Assembly: GCA_019828565.1 (NCBI GenBank)
Contig: JAHDYR010000016.1
Coordinates: 62,001-126,000, forward strand
From: Carpediemonas membranifera
Taxonomy: Eukaryota > Fornicata
Reading direction: 5' to 3'
Length of the DNA stretch: 64,000 bases
Both the position numbers and the translations under genes were made by a program. The first letter of the stretch is position 1. The number at the start of each line of letters is the position of its first letter. The notes beneath the pieces were generated by a model that worked only from the letters and a program-made list of their open reading frames with translations, made no database searches and was not told where the DNA came from. This document shows positions 9,222 to 18,990 of the stretch, piece by piece.

Positions 9222-10436
9222 TTAAGCCAGCATGACCAGGGCGAGCAGGATGGCGAGCAGGCCAGCGCGGACCCAGGCGGCAGAGTCAGCGTAGTGGAAC
9301 TTCAGGATGGTGGTCTCGGTGTTGTCAGTCTCGCTGGACTTCATGTCAACGTACATGAGCACATCCTCGTAAACGCGGTTGATGCCCTCGATGTTATCCA
9401 GGGTGCCGTCGAGGCTGTAGCTGAAGCCACCCATCTCGGTGCCGTCGATGGGGTTGAGCTCGGCGTCGGTGAGGCTGGTGCCGTAAGTGAGCACCATGTT
9501 GTCGAGGGAGGTGCCGGTGGCCACCGTGGTGGTCAGAGCAACAACACCGTTGAGATGGTCGTCGGAGATGGAGATAGAGGCGCTGGGGACGTCGGTGTTC
9601 TCGTAGTACGCCTCGTGGGTCCAGACCCAAGTGTTGGAGTCAGCGTCGTAGTCGATGACGCCGTAGTGGACCTTGGTGTCGGAGACTTCCTTGGTCACCA
9701 TCAGCCTGCTCTCCATGTCGGTGATGTCGATCTCCTCGATGTCGGTGGTGGTGTAAGTAGAGACGATGGCCGAGAAGGCGGTGTTGACGCTGGTGATGGC
9801 GACAGTCTCAGAGCTATCGGACCCGACCGCGATCATCGAGACGCCGTTCTTGTTGTAGGGCAAGACACCAGAGTAGGTGTAGCCGGAGGTGCCGATGGAG
9901 ACGTTGGCCTGGAGCTCGAGGTTGAGGTTGTACTTGAGCATCTCAACCTGGGTGCAGACGTAGAGGTAGTCATCGAGGCAGAACATGGGCATGGACGACG
10001 TCCGGTCGGTGATGGTGGTCTCGGCGAGCTGGGTGCCGTCATAGTTGAGCGAGACAATCTTGTCCACAGCAGAGCGAGCGAAGACGTGAGCAGTGGCGGC
10101 AGCCTTGTCGGACTTCGTGTTGACGGCGCCCGTCATGGCGTTGTAAGCGTTGGAGATGACGACGGTCTTATCGACGTCGAGGACCTTGGTCTCGTCACTG
10201 TCGATGTCGTTGAAATTGGCAGAGTAGTAGTACATCGTGACATCGTTGGTGGCGATAGTTCGAACGCCCATCATCATCTCAAAAGCCTTGTGCTCGCTCC
10301 CGGTCGGAAAGAAGAAGTAGCTGAACTCGTCATCGCTGTAGGCGCTGGTGTCGCTGTTGACCATGTTGACTTGGGCAGTGCGGTAAGCAAGGACTGTAGC
10401 GAGCAGCAGGAAGAGGAGAAGGGCGCTTTTTGTCAT
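9222..10436 (-). CDS. Secreted, probably GPI-anchored surface protein, array copy 1
   Basis: A 404-aa protein. I chose the ATG at 10436 because it starts a clean signal peptide (MTKSALLLFLLLATVLAYR), although the frame is open further upstream. The mature part is acidic and rich in Ser, Thr, Tyr and Asp, with short repeated beta-rich segments that suggest a propeller-like fold. It has few cysteines (FCLDD and YVCTQ). The C-terminus is a small-residue site (ADSAAW) followed by a hydrophobic end (GLLAILLALVMLA) with no basic tail. That is the layout of a GPI-attachment signal. No family was recognised. It is convergent with the kinase gene, with stops 183 bp apart. A role at the cell surface is inferred. 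Confidence 0.75.
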   Translation of the reverse strand: MTKSALLLFLLLATVLAYRTAQVNMVNSDTSAYSDDEFSYFFFPTGSEHKAFEMMMGVRTIATNDVTMYYYSANFNDIDSDETKVLDVDKTVVISNAYNAMTGAVNTKSDKAAATAHVFARSAVDKIVSLNYDGTQLAETTITDRTSSMPMFCLDDYLYVCTQVEMLKYNLNLELQANVSIGTSGYTYSGVLPYNKNGVSMIAVGSDSSETVAITSVNTAFSAIVSTYTTTDIEEIDITDMESRLMVTKEVSDTKVHYGVIDYDADSNTWVWTHEAYYENTDVPSASISISDDHLNGVVALTTTVATGTSLDNMVLTYGTSLTDAELNPIDGTEMGGFSYSLDGTLDNIEGINRVYEDVLMYVDMKSSETDNTETTILKFHYADSAAWVRAGLLAILLALVMLA

Positions 10437-10863
10437 TATTGTGTGACAGTTGGAATTGTGCGTCTTGAGATTTCCTGGGATTTGCTGGTGAAAAATCGCC
10501 CGTTCTGGAGATTTGTTTTTGGTTGACCTTGTCGGATGGGTTGCAGCCAGCGGAGAGATGTTCTGGAGATTGATGAAGATCCAGTCACATCGAATCTCGG
10601 AAATCAAACTCAAGCATGACTTGACAGTATGGCCGCCTGAGCGCATCCAGACGTTAGCTGCGGGAGGAGGCAGGCACATGAGCATAGCACTGCGAATAGA
10701 ATACACACACTAATCTGATGATGAGGCAGACATAAAGCGGACACCTGCCATGCTTGTCTGGCCCCCAGCGACCAGGGGCATGGTCATGACCGGGTGTCAT
10801 CGTTTTGGATGCTGGCGAGACTAAGCTCCGGATCATTTCACAACATTTAATGGAGGCATTGAA

Positions 10864-12078
10864 TTAAGCCAGCATGACCAGGGCGAGCAGGATGGCGAGC
10901 AGGCCAGCGCGGACCCAGGCGGCAGAGTCAGCGTAGTGGAACTTCAGGATGGTGGTCTCGGTGTTGTCAGTCTCGCTGGACTTCATGTCAACGTACATGA
11001 GCACATCCTCGTAAACGCGGTTGATGCCCTCGATGTTATCCAGGGTGCCGTCGAGGCTGTAGCTGAAGCCACCCATCTCGGTGCCGTCGATGGGGTTGAG
11101 CTCGGCGTCGGTGAGGCTGGTGCCGTAAGTGAGCACCATGTTGTCGAGGGAGGTGCCGGTGGCCACCGTGGTGGTCAGAGCAACAACACCATTGAGATGG
11201 TCGTCGGAGATGGAGATAGAGGCGCTGGGGACGTCGGTGTTCTCGTAGTACGCCTCGTGGGTCCAGACCCAAGTGTTGGAGTCAGCGTCGTAGTCGATGA
11301 CGCCGTAGTGGACCTTGGTGTCGGAGACTTCCTTGGTCACCATCAGCCTGCTCTCCATGTCGGTGATGTCGATCTCCTCGATGTCGGTGGTGGTGTAAGT
11401 AGAGACGATGGCCGAGAAGGCGGTGTTGACGCTGGTGATGGCGACAGTCTCAGAGCTATCGGACCCGACCGCGATCATCGAGACGCCGTTCTTGTTGTAG
11501 GGCAAGACACCAGAGTAGGTGTAGCCGGAGGTGCCGATGGAGACGTTGGCCTGGAGCTCGAGGTTGAGGTTGTACTTGAGCATCTCAACCTGGGTGCAGA
11601 CGTAGAGGTAGTCATCGAGGCAGAACATGGGCATGGACGACGTCCGGTCGGTGATGGTGGTCTCGGCGAGCTGGGTGCCGTCATAGTTGAGCGAGACAAT
11701 CTTGTCCACAGCAGAGCGAGCGAAGACGTGAGCAGTGGCGGCAGCCTTGTCGGACTTCGTGTTGACGGCGCCCGTCATGGCGTTGTAAGCGTTGGAGATG
11801 ACGACGGTCTTATCGACGTCGAGGACCTTGGTCTCGTCACTGTCGATGTCGTTGAAATTGGCAGAGTAGTAGTACATCGTGACATCGTTGGTGGCGATAG
11901 TTCGAACGCCCATCATCATCTCAAAAGCCTTGTGCTCGCTCCCGGTCGGAAAGAAGAAGTAGCTGAACTCGTCATCGCTGTAGGCGCTGGTGTCGCTGTT
12001 GACCATGTTGACTTGGGCAGTGCGGTAAGCAAGGACTGTAGCGAGCAGCAGGAAGAGGAGAAGGGCGCTTTTTGTCAT
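10864..12078 (-). CDS. Surface protein, array copy 2
   Basis: Same 404-aa protein as copy 1. The only coding difference I noticed is a synonymous T-to-C change (plus-strand G to A) at 11191. It has its own complete upstream region (12079-12297), so it could be transcribed independently of its neighbours. Confidence 0.75.
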   Translation of the reverse strand: MTKSALLLFLLLATVLAYRTAQVNMVNSDTSAYSDDEFSYFFFPTGSEHKAFEMMMGVRTIATNDVTMYYYSANFNDIDSDETKVLDVDKTVVISNAYNAMTGAVNTKSDKAAATAHVFARSAVDKIVSLNYDGTQLAETTITDRTSSMPMFCLDDYLYVCTQVEMLKYNLNLELQANVSIGTSGYTYSGVLPYNKNGVSMIAVGSDSSETVAITSVNTAFSAIVSTYTTTDIEEIDITDMESRLMVTKEVSDTKVHYGVIDYDADSNTWVWTHEAYYENTDVPSASISISDDHLNGVVALTTTVATGTSLDNMVLTYGTSLTDAELNPIDGTEMGGFSYSLDGTLDNIEGINRVYEDVLMYVDMKSSETDNTETTILKFHYADSAAWVRAGLLAILLALVMLA

Positions 12079-12505
12079 TATTGTGTGACAGTTGGAATTG
12101 TGCGTCTTGAGATTTCCTGGGATTTGCTGGTGAAAAATCGCCCGTTCTGGAGATTTGTTTTTGGTTGACCTTGTCGGATGGGTTGCAGCCAGCGGAGAGA
12201 TGTTCTGGAGATTGATGAAGATCCAGTCACATCGAATCTCGGAAATCAAACTCAAGCATGACTTGACAGTATGGCCGCCTGAGCGCATCCAGACGTTAGC
12301 TGCGGGAGGAGGCAGGCACATGAGCATAGCACTGCGAATAGAATACACACACTAATCTGATGATGAGGCAGACATAAAGCGGACACCTGCCATGCTTGTC
12401 TGGCCCCCAGCGACCAGGGGCATGGTCATGACCGGGTGTCATCGTTTTGGATGCTGGCGAGACTAAGCTCCGGATCATTTCACAACATTTAATGGAGGCA
12501 TTGAA

Positions 12506-13720
12506 TTAAGCCAGCATGACCAGGGCGAGCAGGATGGCGAGCAGGCCAGCGCGGACCCAGGCGGCAGAGTCAGCGTAGTGGAACTTCAGGATGGTGGTCT
12601 CGGTGTTGTCAGTCTCGCTGGACTTCATGTCAACGTACATGAGCACATCCTCGTAAACGCGGTTGATGCCCTCGATGTTATCCAGGGTGCCGTCGAGGCT
12701 GTAGCTGAAGCCACCCATCTCGGTGCCGTCGATGGGGTTGAGCTCGGCGTCGGTGAGGCTGGTGCCGTAAGTGAGCACCATGTTGTCGAGGGAGGTGCCG
12801 GTGGCCACCGTGGTGGTCAGAGCAACAACACCGTTGAGATGGTCGTCGGAGATGGAGATAGAGGCGCTGGGGACGTCGGTGTTCTCGTAGTACGCCTCGT
12901 GGGTCCAGACCCAAGTGTTGGAGTCAGCGTCGTAGTCGATGACGCCGTAGTGGACCTTGGTGTCGGAGACTTCCTTGGTCACCATCAGCCTGCTCTCCAT
13001 GTCGGTGATGTCGATCTCCTCGATGTCGGTGGTGGTGTAAGTAGAGACGATGGCCGAGAAGGCGGTGTTGACGCTGGTGATGGCGACAGTCTCAGAGCTA
13101 TCGGACCCGACCGCGATCATCGAGACGCCGTTCTTGTTGTAGGGCAAGACACCAGAGTAGGTGTAGCCGGAGGTGCCGATGGAGACGTTGGCCTGGAGCT
13201 CGAGGTTGAGGTTGTACTTGAGCATCTCAACCTGGGTGCAGACGTAGAGGTAGTCATCGAGGCAGAACATGGGCATGGACGACGTCCGGTCGGTGATGGT
13301 GGTCTCGGCGAGCTGGGTGCCGTCATAGTTGAGCGAGACAATCTTGTCCACAGCAGAGCGAGCGAAGACGTGAGCAGTGGCGGCAGCCTTGTCGGACTTC
13401 GTGTTGACGGCGCCCGTCATGGCGTTGTAAGCGTTGGAGATGACGACGGTCTTATCGACGTCGAGGACCTTGGTCTCGTCACTGTCGATGTCGTTGAAAT
13501 TGGCAGAGTAGTAGTACATCGTGACATCGTTGGTGGCGATAGTTCGAACGCCCATCATCATCTCAAAAGCCTTGTGCTCGCTCCCGGTCGGAAAGAAGAA
13601 GTAGCTGAACTCGTCATCGCTGTAGGCGCTGGTGTCGCTGTTGACCATGTTGACTTGGGCAGTGCGGTAAGCAAGGACTGTAGCGAGCAGCAGGAAGAGG
13701 AGAAGGGCGCTTTTTGTCAT
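12506..13720 (-). CDS. Surface protein, array copy 3
   Basis: Full-length 404-aa copy with the same signal peptide and hydrophobic C-terminus. I saw no amino-acid difference from copy 1. Confidence 0.75.
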   Translation of the reverse strand: MTKSALLLFLLLATVLAYRTAQVNMVNSDTSAYSDDEFSYFFFPTGSEHKAFEMMMGVRTIATNDVTMYYYSANFNDIDSDETKVLDVDKTVVISNAYNAMTGAVNTKSDKAAATAHVFARSAVDKIVSLNYDGTQLAETTITDRTSSMPMFCLDDYLYVCTQVEMLKYNLNLELQANVSIGTSGYTYSGVLPYNKNGVSMIAVGSDSSETVAITSVNTAFSAIVSTYTTTDIEEIDITDMESRLMVTKEVSDTKVHYGVIDYDADSNTWVWTHEAYYENTDVPSASISISDDHLNGVVALTTTVATGTSLDNMVLTYGTSLTDAELNPIDGTEMGGFSYSLDGTLDNIEGINRVYEDVLMYVDMKSSETDNTETTILKFHYADSAAWVRAGLLAILLALVMLA

Positions 13721-14147
13721 TATTGTGTGACAGTTGGAATTGTGCGTCTTGAGATTTCCTGGGATTTGCTGGTGAAAAATCGCCCGTTCTGGAGATTTGT
13801 TTTTGGTTGACCTTGTCGGATGGGTTGCAGCCAGCGGAGAGATGTTCTGGAGATTGATGAAGATCCAGTCACATCGAATCTCGGAAATCAAACTCAAGCA
13901 TGACTTGACAGTATGGCCGCCTGAGCGCATCCAGACGTTAGCTGCGGGAGGAGGCAGGCACATGAGCATAGCACTGCGAATAGAATACACACACTAATCT
14001 GATGATGAGGCAGACATAAAGCGGACACCTGCCATGCTTGTCTGACCCCCAGCGACCAGGGGCATGGTCATGACCGGGTGTCATCGTTTTGGATGCTGGC
14101 GAGACTAAGCTCCGGATCATTTCACAACATTTAATGGAGGCATTGAA

Positions 14148-15362
14148 TTAAGCCAGCATGACCAGGGCGAGCAGGATGGCGAGCAGGCCAGCGCGGACCC
14201 AGGCGGCAGAGTCAGCGTAGTGGAACTTCAGGATGGTGGTCTCGGTGTTGTCAGTCTCGCTGGACTTCATGTCAACGTACATGAGCACATCCTCGTAAAC
14301 GCGGTTGATGCCCTCGATGTTATCCAGGGTGCCGTCGAGGCTGTAGCTGAAGCCACCCATCTCGGTGCCGTCGATGGGGTTGAGCTCGGCGTCGGTGAGG
14401 CTGGTGCCGTAAGTGAGCACCATGTTGTCGAGGGAGGTGCCGGTGGCCACCGTGGTGGTCAGAGCAACAACACCGTTGAGATGGTCGTCGGAGATGGAGA
14501 TAGAGGCGCTGGGGACGTCGGTGTTCTCGTAGTACGCCTCGTGGGTCCAGACCCAAGTGTTGGAGTCAGCGTCGTAGTCGATGACGCCGTAGTGGACCTT
14601 GGTGTCGGAGACTTCCTTGGTCACCATCAGCCTGCTCTCCATGTCGGTGATGTCGATCTCCTCGATGTCGGTGGTGGTGTAAGTAGAGACGATGGCCGAG
14701 AAGGCGGTGTTGACGCTGGTGATGGCGACAGTCTCAGAGCTATCGGACCCGACCGCGATCATCGAGACGCCGTTCTTGTTGTAGGGCAAGACACCAGAGT
14801 AGGTGTAGCCGGAGGTGCCGATGGAGACGTTGGCCTGGAGCTCGAGGTTGAGGTTGTACTTGAGCATCTCAACCTGGGTGCAGACGTAGAGGTAGTCATC
14901 GAGGCAGAACATGGGCATGGACGACGTCCGGTCGGTGATGGTGGTCTCGGCGAGCTGGGTGCCGTCATAGTTGAGCGAGACAATCTTGTCCACAGCAGAG
15001 CGAGCGAAGACGTGAGCAGTGGCGGCAGCCTTGTCGGACTTCGTGTTGACGGCGCCCGTCATGGCGTTGTAAGCGTTGGAGATGACGACGGTCTTATCGA
15101 CGTCGAGGACCTTGGTCTCGTCACTGTCGATGTCGTTGAAATTGGCAGAGTAGTAGTACATCGTGACATCGTTGGTGGCGATAGTTCGAACGCCCATCAT
15201 CATCTCAAAAGCCTTGTGCTCGCTCCCGGTCGGAAAGAAGAAGTAGCTGAACTCGTCATCGCTGTAGGCGCTGGTGTCGCTGTTGACCATGTTGACTTGG
15301 GCAGTGCGGTAAGCAAGGACTGTAGCGAGCAGCAGGAAGAGGAGAAGGGCGCTTTTTGTCAT
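14148..15362 (-). CDS. Surface protein, array copy 4
   Basis: Full-length 404-aa copy. The 3' flank carries a single G-to-A change near 14045 relative to the other units. This is the last intact gene of the array. Its upstream region runs into the partial fifth unit. Confidence 0.75.
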   Translation of the reverse strand: MTKSALLLFLLLATVLAYRTAQVNMVNSDTSAYSDDEFSYFFFPTGSEHKAFEMMMGVRTIATNDVTMYYYSANFNDIDSDETKVLDVDKTVVISNAYNAMTGAVNTKSDKAAATAHVFARSAVDKIVSLNYDGTQLAETTITDRTSSMPMFCLDDYLYVCTQVEMLKYNLNLELQANVSIGTSGYTYSGVLPYNKNGVSMIAVGSDSSETVAITSVNTAFSAIVSTYTTTDIEEIDITDMESRLMVTKEVSDTKVHYGVIDYDADSNTWVWTHEAYYENTDVPSASISISDDHLNGVVALTTTVATGTSLDNMVLTYGTSLTDAELNPIDGTEMGGFSYSLDGTLDNIEGINRVYEDVLMYVDMKSSETDNTETTILKFHYADSAAWVRAGLLAILLALVMLA

Positions 15363-15789
15363 TATTGTGTGACAGTTGGAATTGTGCGTCTTGAGATTTC
15401 CTGGGATTTGCTGGTGAAAAATCGCCCGTTCTGGAGATTTGTTTTTGGTTGACCTTGTCGGATGGGTTGCAGCCAGCGGAGAGATGTTCTGGAGATTGAT
15501 GAAGATCCAGTCACATCGAATCTCGGAAATCAAACTCAAGCATGACTTGACAGTATGGCCGCCTGAGCGCATCCAGACGTTAGCTGCGGGAGGAGGCAGG
15601 CACATGAGCATAGCACTGCGAATAGAATACACACACTAATCTGATGATGAGGCAGACATAAAGCGGACACCTGCCATGCTTGTCTGGCCCCCAGCGACCA
15701 GGGGCATGGTCATGACCGGGTGTCATCGTTTTGGATGCTGGCGAGACTAAGCTCCGGATCATTTCACAACATTTAATGGAGGCATTGAA

Positions 15790-15885
15790 TTAAGCCAGCA
15801 TGACCAGGGCGAGCAGGATGGCGAGCAGGCCAGCGCGGACCCAGGCGGCAGAGTCAGCGTAGTGGAACTTCAGGATGGTGGTCTC
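15790..15885 (-). pseudogene. 3' stub of a fifth surface-protein copy
   Basis: Only the last about 31 codons and the stop remain (the HYADSAAW to VMLA tail). Identity to the array ends abruptly after GGTGGTCTC at 15885, and sequence belonging to the GRAM gene's upstream region follows. There is no start codon or signal peptide, so it is non-functional. Confidence 0.9.
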
Positions 15886-16035
15886 CATTCCATCTCTTCA
15901 TCTTGAAACTGCGGCCGTGTGGATGAGTCGTTCAGAAACAATTACAGGCAACAACCCGGCACACGCCACGGAAGCGTGAGTCGAGCACACAGCTGATTTA
16001 CGGTCGCATAAATCGTCAACAACACCACACAAACG

Positions 16036-16746
16036 ATGGGCAAGATTGATCAGCTTCCCGCACCTATTAAGGATCCATACATTGATAACAGTAGCGATAG
16101 TAGCGTTTGGCAACGCGCGCGCTCCTTCTTCAGCAGTGCCAGCGAGTCCGTGGCATTCAAGGGCTCACAGACGATGCTCTACCTCCAGAAGGGCCTAACC
16201 GCTACAACTGGCCGGTCTGCAGCAGTGAGTTACCAGCGGAACTTCAACCTACCAGACAGCGAGCTCCCCGTCGCGGAGTTCACGTGTCGTCTATTCTCTG
16301 CCAAGGAGAACGTCGTCCGGGGTATCCTCAGCATGTCTGAGAACTACGTATGCTTCCAGGCGACGTCTCCGTTTGAGCAGTACCGGTTCAAGGTCCCGAT
16401 GTCTGAGATTGTGGGCGTGTGCCCGACATATTCCAAGTCGGTGCTTCTGAGGACGAAGAAGGCCGTGCCCATCTCGCTGGGCGAGTTCAGTGGGTACAAG
16501 GCGGCGTTACAGAAGATATGGGCTGTGTGGTGCTCGTATAGGAAGCTGAACGACCCGAGCAAGCCCGTGAGCCCGCAGCCCGCCAAGCCGAAAGAGGTGG
16601 AGAGGCCAACGATGCTGACCATCTCAGAGCATGGCGACGATGTCGAGCAGGTGACCTCTGACTCCATCCCCAGGCAGCAGGCCCCGGTCGAGGAGCTCGT
16701 CGCCGAGGGCACGGATAGAGAGGAAGAGCTGGGCGCGGTGGAGTAA
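16036..16746 (+). CDS. GRAM-domain protein
   Basis: A 236-aa protein with one GRAM domain at about residues 70-135. NFNLPDSELPVAEFTCRLFS, then GILSMSENYVCFQA and FKVPMSEIVGVCP follow the family pattern of a lipid-binding PH-like fold found at membrane contact sites and in myotubularins. No transmembrane segment, VASt/StART or phosphatase domain is present, so the protein is a short, soluble GRAM-only type. The tail (residues 175-236) is Pro/Glu-rich and probably disordered. The stop overlaps TAAAG. A GATTTA-8nt-TAAATC inverted repeat lies 22 nt upstream of the ATG. Confidence 0.85.
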   Translation: MGKIDQLPAPIKDPYIDNSSDSSVWQRARSFFSSASESVAFKGSQTMLYLQKGLTATTGRSAAVSYQRNFNLPDSELPVAEFTCRLFSAKENVVRGILSMSENYVCFQATSPFEQYRFKVPMSEIVGVCPTYSKSVLLRTKKAVPISLGEFSGYKAALQKIWAVWCSYRKLNDPSKPVSPQPAKPKEVERPTMLTISEHGDDVEQVTSDSIPRQQAPVEELVAEGTDREEELGAVE

Positions 16747-16977
16747 AGGGTGTGCCGGTTTGGCACGGTGTGGCGTTGTCTCCATTGCTTCAATGCTCAA
16801 TTCCAGGCTCGGCTATCCGAGTGCGGGGAGAAAATACAAATCAACTGGGCATTGAGCCGCTTCCACGAGCTAGGGTATGGCAAGACTAGTGCACTTCGGC
16901 TCGTGCCCGCCCAAGTGTCGGCTCCCTTGCTGGTCTTCCAGTCCTGCGCGGTCTCGGCGAATGGAAAACGGGTTTTG

Positions 16978-18939
16978 ATGCCACGCCGTTCCCACCATGC
17001 GAAGCTGAAGCCACGAAAGAGCCAGGCACGACCTCATACTCTCCTATCTCGGCTGAATCCTCTTCATTTTAGGAAGCACATTCGAATTTGGGTATTTCTC
17101 GCTCTTTTCTGCGCCCAGGACTTCCTCACGAGCTTTGCCAACGACTCCTTCTATGCTCTATCCGCCTACTATCGCGAGAGCTACAACATGAGCCCCCTCC
17201 AAATCTCTGTCCTTTCATCGATCTACTCCCTTCCAAACATGATCATGCCCTACCTGTTCGGAATCCTGGTCGACAAGCTCGGCGGTTCCAAGCTCTACAT
17301 CACGAGTGGGGCCTTCATCATCATCTCCATGGTCATCTCCGCCCTCAGTGGGCTCCCCTCCTCCTCCACAGTCGCCTTTGCCCTGGTGTTCATCTCTCGG
17401 GTCATTCTTGCCATCGGCGGCCAGTCCATCTACACATCGCACGACGTTCTGCACGTGAAAGTGTTCGGCCCACTCGTCTCACTGACCCTCTCCCTCGGCA
17501 TTTCATTCGGTAAGATCGGATCAACTTCCGTCTTCCTCGTCAACTCCGCAGTGGCCGACAGGTTTGGTCTGGGTGCTGCATGCATGCTTACTAGCCTCCT
17601 TACCATGCCCGTGGCCGTGGTAATAATCCTCATCGTCGCCCTACACGCCAGCGACACGAGGAAGAAGAAACACTGCATGAAAACCACTGGCCAGGTATCA
17701 GTGGTCATCACTGCCGGCTCCATCCCCGTCCGGGTCGACGAGTACGCCACCGAGGACGAGGACGACTATCTTTTCCTCTCCTCGTACCCCCAGACACCGG
17801 CAGAGTTCCGAAGCGACGTCGAGATGGCCCAGGACGCTGTGCTGCAGCGATCGCCCAGAACAGACTACCCCCAAGTCATGGGCCCTGAGCCTGACGTCAC
17901 TGAGACCGCCCCTGCCGCTGCTGCTGATGAGACGGCCGCCGAGTACATCTTCACTGAGACGATGGAGTCGAGGCTTGAGGTAGCAACAATGGACGGCACA
18001 CTAGAGTACGCCGAGGCGCCTGTAGAGGAGGGCGGGGCCTTCATTGATGAGTACGGCAGCGCCCTGGCCGGCGATGCTACGTTCGAGACCGTCCCGATCG
18101 ACCCCTACTCGGAGGAGAAGATCGAGGACGCCGAGACCTACCCCGTCGGCGGTCTCCCCGAGAGTGATACGGACGCCACGAACTCTGGTGACGACGCCCC
18201 CATGCCGTTCGGGTCGTCTCTCATGACGGCGCTGATGGAGCAGCTCGAGGGCGGGGCAGACAGTGACAGCGAGGTCGAGGCTAACGTTGCCATCGCACTC
18301 CGGTCCCGTCTGGGGTCATCCCCCTTTGCCTCGCCCTTCTTCTGGGTGCAGGCGCTATCCTGCACTATGGCATACCTGCTCTTCTACACGTTCCCCTCCG
18401 TCAGCCCGGTGATATTCATGGCAAGGAACGGGATCTCGTCCGGGGAGGCCAGCACGGCGACGTCGTTCTTCTACGGCGGCATGATTATCACCCCCGTCTG
18501 GGTCATCTTCACCACGAAGATTGGGCACAGGGTCACACTCACCATCGCCTCGTGCGTCCTATCGTGCATTGTCTTCCTGCTCCTCCTCTTCACCACGCTC
18601 TCGCCCTCGTTCATGGCCCTCCTCCTCGGCATCGGCGCCTCAGTGCTCGGCTCGGCCGTCTACAGTGCTTTCACCCTCACCGTGAAGACGTCGGCGACGG
18701 GCAAGGCATTTGGCCTAATCAACTCCCTCATCAACGCCGCCTACTTCATCTCCATGTTCCTGCTCAGCATGGTCGCCAGTGCCAGCTGGAGGCTCTGCTT
18801 GCTGCTGTACGTCGGGATGAGCGTCATCAGCGCCGCACTCGCCGTGGCCCTGTTCGCCATGGACTTGCAGTACGATGCGAGGCTGGCGCTGCCCCAGAAG
18901 AAGGCCGTCGCCAAGAAGCTCGAGCAGGAAAACAGATAA
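16978..18939 (+). CDS. Major facilitator superfamily transporter, MFSD1-like
   Basis: A 653-aa membrane protein of two six-helix halves. The first half (about residues 35-220) has PYLFGILVDKLGGSKLYITSG, the MFS loop 2-3 signature with conserved Asp/Arg-Lys positions, and an inner motif RVILAIGGQSIY, as in MFSD1 lysosomal dipeptide transporters. An unusually long acidic linker (about 220-450) separates the halves; about 60-90 residues is more usual. The second half ends near residue 640 with a basic tail. I chose ATG 16978, since the frame open from 16750 has no ATG and encodes nothing membrane-like. The substrate is unproven, and an endolysosomal site is inferred from the family. Confidence 0.8.
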   Translation: MPRRSHHAKLKPRKSQARPHTLLSRLNPLHFRKHIRIWVFLALFCAQDFLTSFANDSFYALSAYYRESYNMSPLQISVLSSIYSLPNMIMPYLFGILVDKLGGSKLYITSGAFIIISMVISALSGLPSSSTVAFALVFISRVILAIGGQSIYTSHDVLHVKVFGPLVSLTLSLGISFGKIGSTSVFLVNSAVADRFGLGAACMLTSLLTMPVAVVIILIVALHASDTRKKKHCMKTTGQVSVVITAGSIPVRVDEYATEDEDDYLFLSSYPQTPAEFRSDVEMAQDAVLQRSPRTDYPQVMGPEPDVTETAPAAAADETAAEYIFTETMESRLEVATMDGTLEYAEAPVEEGGAFIDEYGSALAGDATFETVPIDPYSEEKIEDAETYPVGGLPESDTDATNSGDDAPMPFGSSLMTALMEQLEGGADSDSEVEANVAIALRSRLGSSPFASPFFWVQALSCTMAYLLFYTFPSVSPVIFMARNGISSGEASTATSFFYGGMIITPVWVIFTTKIGHRVTLTIASCVLSCIVFLLLLFTTLSPSFMALLLGIGASVLGSAVYSAFTLTVKTSATGKAFGLINSLINAAYFISMFLLSMVASASWRLCLLLYVGMSVISAALAVALFAMDLQYDARLALPQKKAVAKKLEQENR

Positions 18940-18990
18940 TTAGCGGATACAGTATTAAAACTCACCTTAAGTTAACTGCACCCCATATAT

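Larger units (their letters stand above)
9014..15885. repeat. Tandem array, 1642-bp unit, about 4.2 copies
   Basis: Units start at 9014, 10656, 12298 and 13940, with a partial fifth at 15656-15885. Each unit begins with the last 26 nt of the upstream kinase gene and its 3' flank. The convergent surface-protein gene and about 219 bp of its upstream region follow. Copies are almost identical. I noted G/A changes near 9043, 9183, 11191 and 14045. The right edge stops inside the coding sequence of copy 5, where unrelated DNA (from 15886) takes over. This indicates very recent amplification or strong homogenisation. Confidence 0.95.

Noticed and set aside
9294-10526. 410-codon plus-strand ORF, repeated in each array unit
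   Set aside because: It is exactly antisense to the surface-protein gene, is dominated by Val/Gly/Asp as expected from reverse reading of biased codons, and has no signal peptide or recognisable domain, whereas the minus frame has both.
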